Source: Raphanus sativus (Eukaryota > Streptophyta > Magnoliopsida > Brassicales > Brassicaceae). From it: a stretch of 64,000 nt of DNA. This document shows positions 48,142 to 60,609 of this stretch, piece after piece. The stretch is taken from assembly GCF_000801105.2 (NCBI RefSeq), contig NC_079512.1:25437848-25501847 (forward strand). The letters are read 5' to 3'. Position numbers and translations under genes: made by a program. Every line of letters begins with the position of its first letter. Position 1 is the stretch's first letter. Under the pieces are notes generated by a model. The model saw only the letters and a list, made by a program, of their open reading frames with translations. It was not told the DNA's origin and did not search any database.

Positions 48142-50081
48142 TAAACTAATAAGAACCTCAATGTTTATAACTTTTAAGTATATACACAGGAGTTTAAAGT
48201 GATTTTGAAAGATTGGATTTTTAGTGTGTTTTTATAAGATTTCAGGTGAATTGCATTTTAATATGATTTTTATTAAATAATTCTGAAATCTCATCTAAAA
48301 TAATAAGATTTGGATTTATATATATTTTAACTAAGATATTTTATACAGACACTTTAAAAACATTAGAAACATTTTAACTATATAACTTATTTTTTTTAAA
48401 TAACAGTAGATTTCAAATTATGACAAATTTAACAACTGAAATTTTGAAATAGTTTTTAAAATTCATATTTTAGTAATGTTGAATTTATCATTTTAATACA
48501 AATCACTTTAAATTTTAAATTGATTACACCTTCCATAATGTATGAGTTTGTAATATTTAAGTATGTGAGGTATACTTTTTCAAATAAAGTATCGAATTAT
48601 ACTTATGCATATATTTCAAAGCAATATGTGTAACTTAGTACTAGTAATTTTGATCATTTTGTTCAGACTGACGCTAAATTATCAAATAAAATGTTCGCTA
48701 AATCCAGATTTGCACTGTAAGTACTCTAATCACACTGGATTAATGAAGTAAAGCATTTAGTAAGAAATATTGACATCCGAAGTTCCGAGTAATTGGGAGG
48801 GGGGGGGGGGGGGGATGAGCACCCCTAATGATTTTTAGATTAATGATCTATGAGACGTCATCCACAACAACATCAAAGAACACTTAAATACATTAATTTA
48901 CACTTTTACAGATCCCAAAGCTGTCTTGATCGGTCTACCTGTCGCCTCAAAACAGTCAGGATCAACATGAATTTCTGATCAACTTTACTCGATTACAATG
49001 TTTACATAATTACCTTGCAAAACAATTAACCATCTATTTTTATACTGTATTACAAAATATTAATTTAAAGATAGTTGGATCAAGGCAACATTATCTTTTT
49101 TCCATGGCGTCTTTCACAAGCACGCAAGATGCTCAACCATTACAGATCTCATCCCTACCAAATCAACACCTAAAGCGGCATTATAAAAGAACTCTAAACT
49201 TTGTATTATTCTTTATCATTTGCAATACTCTGATTCGATTAATTATCAATACTCTGATTCGATTAATTACTTTTATCTACTATGTATTCACTTTTAAATA
49301 TTACCTTTAGAATTTCAAATAATATTGACGATGATGTTATCTAAATCTTTTTATCTTACTACCATTTAAAATGTGGTGTTTATTAGATCGGATCATCGGG
49401 AGTCATCACCATGGTAATACATTATATAAATCTATCGTGGCCGACAAAAGCAATTGCTTGCTAAGGCAACTCCTTTTCATATATTAGTTACCATCATAAC
49501 ATATGTCACATTAGTTGAAATAATTTTTATCATTCATTTATGAATTTCATATCCATTTCACGAAAGTGCATCAAACAGCTGTTGTGAGAAAGTATTGTTT
49601 GGCCACTGAACAAATAGTAAACCTAATGGGGTTTCACTGTTCATTTCCTCAGTCGAGATATTCGGTTTTTTCTTCTGAATTGTTTTTTTTAATCGATATA
49701 TCTCTCGATCGATATATGATTGAGAGATATAGTTTTTTTCTACTAAAATATTATGTGTCGATAACATACTCAGTTCTAGATATGTGAGTCAGTGAGTGAT
49801 CTTTCGTTTACAAAACAGCTAGGAAAAATTATGTTACTGAAATTTTCATAATTCTAATGAACTTAGTAAGAGAAAAAAAAAAATTACAAAAAAAAAAATT
49901 AAAAAATAGTAAGAGAAAAATAAAAAGATTTCATCGGTGGAAAGGCACATGTATATTTATAAAGTTGAGAATCATCACATAAAATGATAAAATAAATAAA
50001 ATAAAAAGCTACCAAAAAAAAAAAAAAGCTACCAAGATGAAGGAACCTTTTAACATGATTGTGGTTAATTCCAATTATTGA
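48142..50081. other. AT-rich intergenic DNA downstream of SIM
   Basis: No gene recognised. It contains a pure 16-G run at 48799-48814 and a direct duplication of the phrase ACTCTGATTCGATTAATTA near 49,227-49,268. The last 100 bp is probably the SIM 3' untranslated region. Confidence 0.55.
48799..48814 (+). repeat. Homopolymer of 16 G
   Basis: Uninterrupted G run in otherwise AT-rich DNA. It could form a G-quadruplex; its length is prone to sequencing and replication slippage error. Confidence 0.9.
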
Positions 50082-50471
50082 TCATCTCCGGGAACAAGAA
50101 CGGAAACTTCTCCGTCGCCTAGCCACCGCGAGAACGGACGTCGTTGTGGTGGTGGTGGGAGATGACGTCATCGTCTGGTTGTAAACAGAGGAGAAGAAGC
50201 GATCTATCTCATCTTTGTTGACGATGATCTCAAACTTTGATGACGTCAAAAGCTTCCTCTTGCAAGATCTGTAGACAAGAGACGACGGAGGTGCACGTCG
50301 TTTTTGAGGTGGAGGAGGAGGAGTAGTGGCGGTGGAGGGAGGAATCTTGTGGTCGGAGGAAGTGGGAGTGGTGCAGCCACCGCCGCCGTCCTCATCTCTG
50401 TTGTTGGATCGGATCTTGATGGGTGATGGGAATTTCAACATGGACAGATCTTGCAATAAATCAAGATCCAT
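50082..50471 (-). CDS. SIM: SIAMESE, plant-specific CDK inhibitor
   Basis: A 129-residue single-exon protein. SIM binds cyclin/CDK complexes in the nucleus, blocks mitosis and drives endoreduplication; in Arabidopsis it keeps trichomes single-celled. Start MDLDLLQDLSML, then GGGGCTTPTSSDHKIP (conserved motif with a Pro-directed Thr site), a proline run, SCKRKLL, the cyclin-binding motif FEIIVNKDEIDRFFSSVYNQ and the basic tail RRRRSFRSCSRR. Differences from the alpha-duplicate SMR1/LGO (which has a long acidic insert and a YPYCSRR tail) support SIM itself. It is isolated between the MULE/MITE cluster and more intergenic DNA, in the expected order after BTR1 and before the glycosyltransferase. 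Confidence 0.96.
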   Translation of the reverse strand: MDLDLLQDLSMLKFPSPIKIRSNNRDEDGGGGCTTPTSSDHKIPPSTATTPPPPPQKRRAPPSSLVYRSCKRKLLTSSKFEIIVNKDEIDRFFSSVYNQTMTSSPTTTTTTSVLAVARRRRSFRSCSRR

Positions 50472-50579
50472 TTTCTACTAATATATAATAAAATGATATG
50501 TTCTTGAAGGTTTTGTTTTTGTGTGTTTAGCGTGTGTTCTCTGAACAAATCTTCTTAGAGAAGTGGACTTGTGGGGATT

Positions 50580-50587
50580 CTTATATA
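50580..50587 (-). promoter_or_regulatory. Probable SIM TATA box
   Basis: TATATAAG on the minus strand lies about 110 bp before the SIM ATG, leaving room for a leader of about 80 bp. Confidence 0.5.
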
Positions 50588-50852
50588 TGTGCTTTTGTCT
50601 TTACATACATGCTTTTCTTTTGTATATGTTTAGTATTTTAATATTAGAAGATAATAAGAGATGAAAAAGAGACCACACTACTTCTATTTACAGCTTTTGA
50701 CAGGTAAAACTATACCACATTCCAAGTTAAGTATATTACTAATCAAGTACAAAATTCTGATACCTAATTAAGCAATAAATTTGTACTTTATACTTAAGGC
50801 TGATCGTTAAGATAAGTATTCTTTTTGACTAAAATGGTCTAACAAAATGGGG

Positions 50853-50945
50853 TTAATTTTTTTTTTAAATAAAATTCGTGAAAAGAAACAGATTTACATT
50901 AATTTTTTTTTTAAAATAAAATTCGTGAAAAGAAACAGATTTACA
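50853..50945 (+). repeat. Two-copy tandem duplication, about 46 bp per unit
   Basis: Each unit has a T-tract, then AAATAAAATTCGTGAAAAG and AAACAGATTTACA. The copies are nearly identical, so the duplication is young. It is about 380 bp upstream of the SIM start codon. Confidence 0.9.
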
Positions 50946-53900
50946 AGACTTTGGGAGTATATAACTTCGTCAATTTTTTTTTTGAACTTGGTAAAAGTAT
51001 ACACAATCTTTCAACTCTCTAAATTTTGATAACTATTTTTATCAGTAAATAACTAAATATCAATTGTTTATACGGAATAGAAAGCAGCTACACAGTATAT
51101 ACATGCAGCTCTTTACAGAGCGAGATAACAAAAGTCCTAATTGCAAAGTTAAGGAAGATAATAGTTATAACGTAAAAATTGGGCATATATTCGTACTGTT
51201 AGATTGAGAGTTGCATCCACTAAAAAGAAGAATCTAATCAAGAATATGGAGCCTAGCTATTTGATAATAAGAATCTTTACTTTAACAAAGAATAGTTTTT
51301 CGAAAGAAAAAAATCAACTTCTATCAATGCAATGTAGACTAATTAAACATGCATATCATTTTACTTTTGGAAATATAAAAAATACAAAAAGAAATCGAAG
51401 TTCTACTAATATGCGAATATAGATTAACCTGCATATTTGTTAAAGTAGTAACGTTTGGAAAATAATCAAGCAGTAACATGCATACTAGTACAAGTTTTGA
51501 TTACTTTATAATAATTAATTTATAGAAACTCTGTAATATATATATTAGGTATTTAGGTTATATATAACAAGGATTGAAAATTTAGATCAAATTTTATAAT
51601 CCAGATCTAAACGTAGAGGTTGGTTAGAATTTATGTCGTGTACCGCTAAAGAAACTTGAGACATGTCACATGTGTATAGACTTTAAGACTTTTTGTGCAT
51701 GCATCATGTATAATTCACATGCATATTTTATTTAACTTATATTTTCGTCTGATTACAAAAAATATTTACTAGGTGAAATATTTATATCACGATATGGGAT
51801 ACAACTGCGATCGGTTTTATTTTATTTGTTCTGATCAATTATGATCCATTGGCCTTATTCATATACTAAATAAGATTCCATTGGTATCTTTTAATGATTC
51901 TTGTTGCTTAAGGTAATTACTTTTGATCCACATGTTCGTTTTAAACATTTAATCATGGTTTCAATTTAAATTACTATATACTTACTGAAACGAAAATTAG
52001 TTCTCTGCTATGATTTATGTTGATATTTGATTTCACCAAATTAGCTCTTGAACTCGAGATCTTCTTTTTTTAATTATATTTTATTCATCTTCTCCCTTCA
52101 AAAGGGACATTGTTTCGAAATACATATCAGATGAAAAAGAAGTAGCCTAAGAGCCAAAGCAAGAAAGCTAGGTAGAAGAGAAAAACACATATGCAACTCG
52201 GGATCTTCGTAGTTTACAGAAGGTAATGTATACATACTTGGTTACAGAAGGTAATTACATATTATTGTGCAGAGAATCTAACACCTAAATATATGCCATG
52301 TGTTTACTTTAGAGGAGGCATGTGGTGTGATATAGCCTGTAGGGTAGATCTGTGTAAGTGACTGGCAATATCAGACGACGAAGCCCAACAAAAAAGGTAC
52401 ATAAGAAGAAACGATCTCTCTCATATTTCCCAAATACCTGAACCTCACTGTTTTCTCGTTCTTTCCATTTTCTACTTTGATTTTTAACATAAAAATAGTT
52501 ATCTTTTAACTTTTACGTCGTGGACATTCATGCACATTGGACGCTTTTCTTTTTCCTTTTTTTTGTGAGTTAATTTTTGTACCACTACTTTTCTTTCTGA
52601 ACCACTTTAGTTGTTGACAACAAAAACAACTTGTGTTGGTACTCGAACGTTCGTGCCTTTTAATTCCCTTTTTGTTGTTGAGGATTTTTGTATCACTAAC
52701 CTAGCTCATATCTAAAATCAATAGATTAATTAATGATCTTATGATTCTTATATATAATGATGTCTAAGAAATTTAACCAACAGAAACACATTCATGTAAC
52801 TGATAAACTGAGAAATGAGCAGCTCCAATAACAGAAACCAAGCTAGCTAGGTAGAACCACTCGATGTAAAGATAATCGCTGCATAAAATCCTCAACATGA
52901 TACTATATTATTTTTACTTGGTTGACAGTTTGACATATATGAATACAATTCATACGTGGTTAAGTTAGTAGGAATTCATTTTTAAAACATTTTATTTGTT
53001 GTAAAGTATGGAGACAAGCGAAGCAAGTAAAATGTAACGTGCATGCGTCCACAAATAATTTATTTATCCTCGTATAATACTATCAAACTAGTTTCCAAAA
53101 TTTTAATTCAAATACTATTATTCACTTAGTGGAGAATGATCACGATGGTGCTCTCTTGGATGTTATGTTTCATATGAATCATATCCAATTGTATTTTTCT
53201 TCTTCTAAATGTATTATCAACTACCAAAACCTATATATATATATATATACGCAAAATAATAATAAAACAGTACTTACTAGTGTTGAAAAAAACAAAAAAA
53301 AATATTTATATAAAGTCAGTGTAATTAAAAATCTACATTTATAAAATGTGACAAAAAATTGCACCAGAATACTGATATATAGTTTTTGTTAAACTTAATA
53401 ACTGATTTTCTTACAAAGAATTATGCTTGACGAGATATAACCATACGCCATATAGCTAAAATTAGTTTGGAGGAAAGTTAGAAAGTATTGGGACCATTTA
53501 GATACATATAAAATATACACCAAACCCCATCAACTTTTCTTGATTCTTTCCGATTGTCCCATACCAATTAATTTTGAGAAGTCGTTGCTTCACTGTTGTG
53601 ATTGATATCTAGTTCATAACTTAAATAAGTGCATTAACTCATTTGATCAGTTTTTGATGCAGACATGAAGAAAAGGAAGCTTTGCACGGTTTAGCTTTCC
53701 AAAAGTTTGTGTAGGATTTAATTATTTATGGTCCCTCTTTGTTTAGTAGATGGATGAAAAAGGGTTTGTTAAAGGGTTGATTGAGTCCAAACTCGCATGT
53801 GAATCGGTCTGTCTTCAAATGCTTTTGTCTAAAGGTACTGATATATATAGATAAATCATAAATTGGGTACTAGACTCTAGAGATAGCTAAGCTTTAGTAA

Positions 53901-54393
53901 TGATTTTTCTTCTTCTTCTTCTTCCTCCTTTTTCTTATGTCGAGGGTTCCACTATGAAAATCAAACACGAGGTTGTTGGCATTGTTGGTCTTGAGTCATG
54001 TCATCTTCAACATATGTACGGGGGACTTCCCTTTTCAAAGTCCTTATTATCATCAATTATGGTGAAAATTTCATTTAGAGTATGATCTCAAGGTTCTTTG
54101 GTCCACTAGAGTGACCAAGGCTGGTCCAATTGTAATCATAGTCAATAAGATGAACGAAATGATGCAGTTATCAATATCAAAATTGCTTCATTCTGGAACC
54201 AATGAATTGTGTAACGTATTTACAAAAACCATGAAAGATATGTAAGAAAATATAAATCTAAATCAGTGGCTTAAAAAAGTGATTTCTTGCTTTGGATGGC
54301 ATCTCCATGTGAATCTCACGTGTTACCTTTTCCTCTTGAAACTAAGCCCGAGTTGTTGTTAATCCGTTCCAAGTAGAATTCTCTCTGTCTGTT
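50946..54393. other. Long AT-rich intergenic DNA upstream of SIM
   Basis: No gene recognised. A TA run occurs near 53234-53250 and a CTT run near 53909-53925 explains the short frame there. Remote regulatory DNA for SIM cannot be excluded. Confidence 0.5.
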
Positions 54394-56805
54394 TCATCCT
54401 CCAAGTGATTTCTGCTTGTAACCATTTTTGATCCTATCGTAAAGTTTCTCCTTAGTTTTACGTTTCTTGTCCATTTTCAATCCGTATCTTTCTTCACGTT
54501 CTCTCTCGTAAACGCCTTTCCAATGCACTTCTCCTGTTAGTGGCCATAACCACCTTTCCCTTGGATGGTCGTTATCATCTGCTGCTTCTGCCAAGTCTTC
54601 GTCCATGCTTTTCAGTAAAGTGAAGTCAAAGTAATTAGCCCACATGAAACCTTTTCGTTGCGGTAATGGATGTTGTTCCTCAAGTGAACCGTTTTTTGGG
54701 TTTATGTAAACCATCTTTCTCCCGCTGTGATAGGCCCACACGTTAACCAACAGTTCCAGAACCCGGCAGTAACAGTGCTTTCTCTACTTATTGTTGAAAA
54801 CAATATCATTAATTTATGAGGATGGGAGAGCAAAGTCAAAGAAAATTTTTAATTACCTCGAGCTGCGATGAAGCCAGTGAACTACCACTAGCAACTTTCA
54901 GTTTTGTACCTCGAGAACATGACAAACTCGAGGAAAGATGAAGTTGGCATCACCCAGTTGTGGAGAGAAGACCAATGCTGACCATCTTCAGGCGTGTGAG
55001 AAAGCTCTTCAATGTGTTCTGGTAACCCATACATATGCCTGAATGCCTCTTTGAAAGTAGTCCTGCATCAATTTAATATGGCTAAGACATATTTTATGTC
55101 AAAATATTATTAATTTTTTTTTTAAAAAATCTATACTACGCAATTGTATAATTTCCTCGCCATTATCAACATTTAAATATGTAACCCTTTGGAGGAGTAC
55201 CTGCAGTTTCCTCTGTTAAGGATATCACACATAGACCAGAACGGAAGTGCATTTTTACTTCCAAGTGCGTCACCATCAATGTCTAATCTTGTCCAGAAGT
55301 AAACAGCCCCTCCCTTGGTATCCTGTTGTATAATGTTTTCCAGGGATCCTTCAGCTTTAGATGATAACGAGACCTGTCTCCGGAAAAAAAAAAGCGTCAT
55401 TAAACGGTGTCAAAGTTAGACAACGGATGCAAGACGAGTATGTGGGTATGTGCGAAAGAACTACCTTCCTACCAGCAGCACGCCAAGACTGAAACCCAAT
55501 CCAATAAATGAGGATGTGAACAGAGTTCTTCCACAACTGGGGGATGCCACCTCCGTCTTTCCTCGAGTTTGTCATGTTCTGGAGGTACAAAATATAATTT
55601 TCTATTAACAAATTGGCCAGAACATCATCCGAAATCAGCCATCAGTAGAACTCTGTTCACATCCTCATTCAGACCAAAATGCCGAACAATGTGTTGTGTC
55701 ATCCCAAACCTCGATGCAACCTCCTTCATCCATGTATTAACACACAATTATGTTACAGTATACAATATCAACCAACACTAATCGCACACAGCCGAATCAG
55801 ATTGTCAGGGGATATACTTTCTCCAGCAGAATATAATGTGTGTTTGATAGCAAGACCTGAATCATATAGTATTCACACTTTTCATGCAAAACTACTGTTT
55901 AACTGAGTAGCAATGTGAACTTGAATTAAGAGGCATTTACAAGAAGTTTTAACGTATGTACCACTTAAAAGTCTTATTACAAGACCAACGAGCCTCTGTT
56001 AATAGTTCCTAATCTTCTAGGTTGGAGAAGATATTATAAAGCCTACCCTACCAAAAAAATCTCACCTGTACAGCATCGCTCTGTCCTTCGGTAGAATTGC
56101 CATATAGGAATACAAACTTAAAGGAACCACTGGTCCCAACATGTGCATTGCCACGGCATTATCCCAAGAAAAATCATCATAAAAGAAGGAGCTCCCAAGC
56201 ACCATGATGATCAGGTCATCCTCGCCAAAACCGCTACTCTCCCTCAGTGTTTGCTTTGTGTGGGTTTCACTGTAGCTTTCAGCAGCCCAAACATCGACTA
56301 CTGATTCCGGAATCACAACGAAGTTCCCATCATCAAGAACGCTATGCAACATCTGAACATATAGTATGATCTTAGGCAAAATACAAAGCAGAGAGACTTT
56401 GGCACAACTGAAGTGGTAACACAAGCTTATTGCAGACATGAATTATAACGGCAGAGTAAACTGTGGAAAACAAAATATATTCAATAAAGTAACCGATAAT
56501 CATCCGCAAAGAAATATCATCTTAAAATATGGACATGAAAAACGATAAGAAAGGTTTTATAACGACACATGGCAACAAATAATATGATGATGTTTCGGGT
56601 TTGAGCATTACGAGTTTAGACCTCCAACCTCGAGATATTTAAAAATATAAACATCTACTAAAGTGTACTTTCTCACAATGAACATTAGCGTTCATCCGCC
56701 GAGTCTTGATCTCGGACGGAGACGTTGTGTTGCGTTGTTGTGATTCGCGTGCTTTCCAGCGCCGCCATTGTCATGGATCTCGAGCAAGAGAGAGTTTCTC
56801 CCCAT
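54394..56805 (-). pseudogene. GT4-type UDP-glycosyltransferase-like gene, internally deleted
   Basis: A remnant of the large (about 1,050-residue) GT4-type protein family of At5g04480, probably Golgi-associated. On the minus strand the order is kept. A start fragment MGRNSLLLEIHDNGGAGKH lies at 56805, with a frame stop about 37 codons on. An exon at about 56,360-56,060 has DDGNFVVIPESVVDVW. A piece near 55,740-55,630 has RHFGLNEDVN. Then follow WIGFQSWRAAGRK joined to VSLSSKAEGSLENIIQQ (55,375-55,205), the block HMYGLPEHIEELSHTPEDG to SSFLEFVMFSR (about 55,060-54,890), and the end exon RKHCYCRVLELLVNVWAYHS to YKQKSLGG. Several hundred residues between RHFGLNEDVN and WIGFQSW are gone and replaced by filler DNA. 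The block after FLEFVMFSR is frameshifted with stops. Most of the N-terminal half is also missing. Confidence 0.85.
55507..55587. repeat. Filler DNA made of inverted copies of nearby sequence
   Basis: At the pseudogene's deletion junction, 55507-55529 is a perfect 23-bp inverted copy of 55647-55669. The adjoining 55529-55587 is an inverted, slightly diverged copy of 54906-54964, an exon of the same gene containing AACATGACAAACTCGAGGAAAG. Such patchwork is what template switching during break repair leaves. Confidence 0.85.
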
Positions 56806-56829
56806 GGAAAAGAGAGCAAAGCTGATTCA

Positions 56830-57506
56830 CTAGTGCTCTTCAAATACGAAGTTTTATCTCTGTAGAGGCGATCATGGGCAGAAGTGAAAGAAACCAGAAC
56901 TTCTGGCCTTATTTTCTGTAAGAAGTATTTCGGCTGCTAAATATCATAATCAGCAAATAGTCTAGTGGTAAATGTACCTCTGCACCTTAAAGAATCTTCT
57001 CTATATTAACTGAGAAGTATTTCAACTTTTGAGTGTAACCAAGCGTTATCACAAGGTTGATTTTCAAAATCTTTAGAAAATAGGTTGATCCATCTACATA
57101 TATACTACATTTTTATTAAATTAACTATCAAATTGAATAATAATACATAAAAAAATATTCTCCATTTTTCTTAAATAAAAGTTACGGAATTACTTAATAT
57201 GATTAACATATATATAACAATTAATGATTTTGAATAATAAATATTTGTATTAACTTTTGTATCCTCCAGCATTTTTTTCTAATTTATATTGTTAAAAACT
57301 TTACACAATCATATTAACTATATAATAAAAATTTAGAAATTTTCTTATATGTTATATTTTGAATTTTGTAAAACGACTATAAAATACTAAAACTGTTAAA
57401 AGGTTCACAATAAAAAATTTGTGAACAATTGGTTTATTTTTTTTGTTAAAAAGATAAAAATTATCATAAAATCATATGAATATGAAGTATCATTTAATAG
57501 ATATTC

Positions 57507-57540
<34 letters not shown>

Positions 57541-58127
57541 TGTTTAAATTAAACTATTTCCACATAAAATATATAAATATATTAATTTCAAAATTTACAT
57601 TGAAAAAGTATTACTTCGGATATTAACAAAAAAATGGAACCAAACCGAAACTAAGTGTGATCCGAAATTACTTAGGATATTAACCGATTCTCAACTTTGT
57701 TACCTGAACTGAATGTAAACCAAAATAACCGAACCAAATTTTCTATATATTGGAACGGATTCTAAACCTCTAAAACCGAAAAATCAAAAGAATCAAAATA
57801 ACCAAACAGAAACCGAGAACCGAATGCACTATACCAAAGAATTATTATTTTAATTTTGACCACAAAAGAATGTATTGGACAAATAATTCGAGTTTAGCAC
57901 AAAAACCTAAGTTTTTTTTAAAAATATAGCATCCACACAGGAAGTAGATTATTACCTTAGTATAAGTGGTAATCATATGGTCATCATTTCGTTCAACACA
58001 CATTTTTAGAAAAAAAAAAATGTTGACTAATAGGCCTTACATATTTTTAGTTGTTTCTGGACTTATTATTCTCAGGCCCGACACTGTTCTCTATTTCAGG
58101 TGCCACAATACTCCACCATGAGAAGGT
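56830..58127. other. Intergenic DNA
   Basis: AT-rich, with a TA run at about 57,507-57,540. Phrases rich in AACCGAA and CCGAA at 57,640-57,830 look like one side of an old hAT-type MITE. No gene recognised. Confidence 0.5.
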
Positions 58128-58143
58128 AGATGGTGAGTGATTC

Positions 58144-59059
58144 TTTTTTTCTTTTCCGTCAATGGTTTTGATACTAAAAAAAGGAATGAGCCCATTACAA
58201 CAACATAAACATACAAGCCCAAAAATACACCCGGGCCAACCTCGGAACTCAAATAGGCCTTTAATTAAACCGGCCCACTTTAAAAACCCTAATCACTACG
58301 CGTATAGAGACGCCGCCGCCTCGTCGATCAACACAAAGGAAGCACGAACACGTGTTGCCATCCTCGACGTCGAGGAAACACGTGTCGTCAGGCCGACGCA
58401 CCACAACCAAACGCTTTTAGTCTTCTCCGACGACCAGATCTACGGATCGCCGGACCACACCGGAGTTCCAAATCTCCATCTAACTCCACCACAATCATTT
58501 TACGATACCGGGGGCTCAAATACCGGCGAAAATCAATCGCCCTAGCGAGATCTCACCCTCAATCCATTACTACAGACCCAAGATGAAACTTCACCACTCT
58601 CGACAAGCCTTACACCGGAAAACCTCCACCGTCCACGACGTGAGCTTAACCAAACAACCAGAACGAACCGCAAAAAAACGAAAACGAGATAAGAGGAAAA
58701 AAAAAACTTAAAATTAAGAGCCGCAAGGAAAACTAAGGCTGCCGTCGACCGAAGAGTATGGCGACGCGGAGACTTTAGCCAACCGTACTCCTTTGTCTGA
58801 ACAGAAGCCACATCGGTCGCTCGAGCCGACCGGCCATCAGGAAAACGATGCGCCGACGGAAACAAAGGAAGATAATCCGAGAGAACAAAGGGGAAACAAA
58901 CAACAAAGATCCCGACCGACGACGTGATTAACGGAGCCACCGTCGTCGGCCAGAAAAAGGAAAACCCGATCTATTTCTCTCTCCTCTCTAACTTCTCTCT
59001 TGAATGTTCTCTCGTAAGCATTTCGTCTCAAATTTCATATAGTACTGATGCAGTATTTC
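58144..59059 (-). mobile_element. Second SADHU-like non-LTR retroposon
   Basis: Flanked by the perfect 16-bp repeat AGATGGTGAGTGATTC (58128-58143 and 59060-59075). It begins on the plus strand with a T-tract, so the poly(A) end is at left and the element reads on the minus strand. At 916 bp it is similar in plan to the 16.2-kb element: AT-rich tail with GGGCC-type phrases, GC-rich centre and an AGAGAGAA-rich 5' end. Short plus- and minus-strand frames inside it show no domain. Confidence 0.8.
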
Positions 59060-59191
59060 AGATGGTGAGTGATTCAGATTGATAAACTGATTTTGCGTAC
59101 TTTTTGAGTTCCGAAGCTGTTTAAGAGAAAGGAGTGGTGGAGAATAGCAATTCTTGATTTTTCTGTCTGCCATTTTTGTAAAAATATAAAA

Positions 59192-60106
59192 GCATCTTCG
59201 ACGGTGACACCAAATTTGGCATTGAAATTACAGCAAATTTGATATTTTAAGTTTAAATTTTTTTAGTATCTCTAACCATGACACCAAATATTACATCAAA
59301 AATAATATTATATATTATATATTATTTGATGTTTTATGTTTTATATTTTATTATTTGAAAATGATAAATAATTATTTTATCACACTTTGATATTATGTTT
59401 ATTAATTTTTTTAATTATATGTTTATAAAATTTATTTACATTTATATTTTTGGTTTAACAATATTATACATGTATTTATTTTATATAAAATAATATATTA
59501 AAAATTACAAAACACTAATTATGAAAAACACATAACAAAAATATATTTGTTTTAATACAATTTGTATTACTTAATAAATTTTTATTAGTTAGTAATAAAA
59601 GTTTAACTATACTATAAAATAAAAAATAAAAACTTGTTTTAAAGTTCGGTGAATTTAATAATACTAAATATAACTTAAATAAAAATTATAATCAGTATTT
59701 TAAAATAAAATAAGTGATAGTAATTATTTAGTGATTTCTTATTTCAAAATAAAATAAAATATAAAAATGATAATAATAATTTAGTGATTTCTTACTTGAA
59801 AATAAAATAAAATATTTTAATTATGTAAAAATAATTAAAATATAAATGATACAGTATATTTATGTTTAGTTACAAATTTGAACCGATTAATTATAGTAAT
59901 TGAAACAAATTTGAACTGATTAATAATAACAATTGAATTATACTCTTCAATGAAACATAAAAACAAATGTATATAAATATTTGGTGTGATGAATAGTACT
60001 ATTACACTATTCATTCTGCACCAAATTTAGTGGGATGATATCATTTTGGTGTTCCATTGAAAAATAAAATTACATGGTGTTTTGATGTCCCAACGGAGTT
60101 GACCTT
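59192..60106. mobile_element. Possible MITE with imperfect inverted ends
   Basis: The left end has ATCTTCGACGGTGACACC and the right end reversed has AACTCCGTTGGGACATC, each followed by related CACCAAA phrases. The interior is very AT-rich and non-coding. No target duplication found. Confidence 0.4.
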
Positions 60107-60609
60107 CTGACATTGACAAAACAATCGTTTCCTCAAAAAGATCATATTTCAACGCGTTTATAGGTCCAACTAGTTTTTTGAGCATTAATTGTCGTTATTA
60201 TTAGTGGTGATAACAAGATGATCAAAAAAAAAAGTAGTAGTGATAACAATATGGGTGGTTAATTTGCTTGATAACCATAATAGAAACAAAAATAAAGAAT
60301 ACAGCCTACAGCCATATGAATTAGATAACAGCAAATACCAGTTTTTTTTTACTGTTCAGTAAAGATATTGTCCAAATTAACCTTCTCTTTTATTCTACAG
60401 ATTTTATATTATATAGAATAATGAGGATCTATCAAAAATAGTATAGAATATTCACATAAAAGATATGAATAAGTAAATAACATCAAAAAAGTTCAAGCAA
60501 AAAAGATGGTTGTGATATGTCTTTTGTAGGTCATCTAAACATATATAGGTTAAAAACATATATATATATATATATATATATAGGTTAAATTAAAAAAAAA
60601 TATTAAAAA

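Noticed and set aside
50082..50471. SMR1/LGO, the duplicate of SIM
   Set aside because: It lacks the acidic insert and YPYCSRR tail of SMR1; it has the GGGC-TTPTSSDHKIP and SFRSCSRR features of SIM.
53900..54085. 61-codon plus-strand frame with a signal-peptide-like start
   Set aside because: The hydrophobic start comes from a CTT microsatellite; the rest has no resemblance to a known small secreted protein.
58162..58545. 127-codon plus-strand frame near 58.2 kb
   Set aside because: It lies wholly inside a retroposon bounded by a 16-bp target duplication and starts in its reversed tail.
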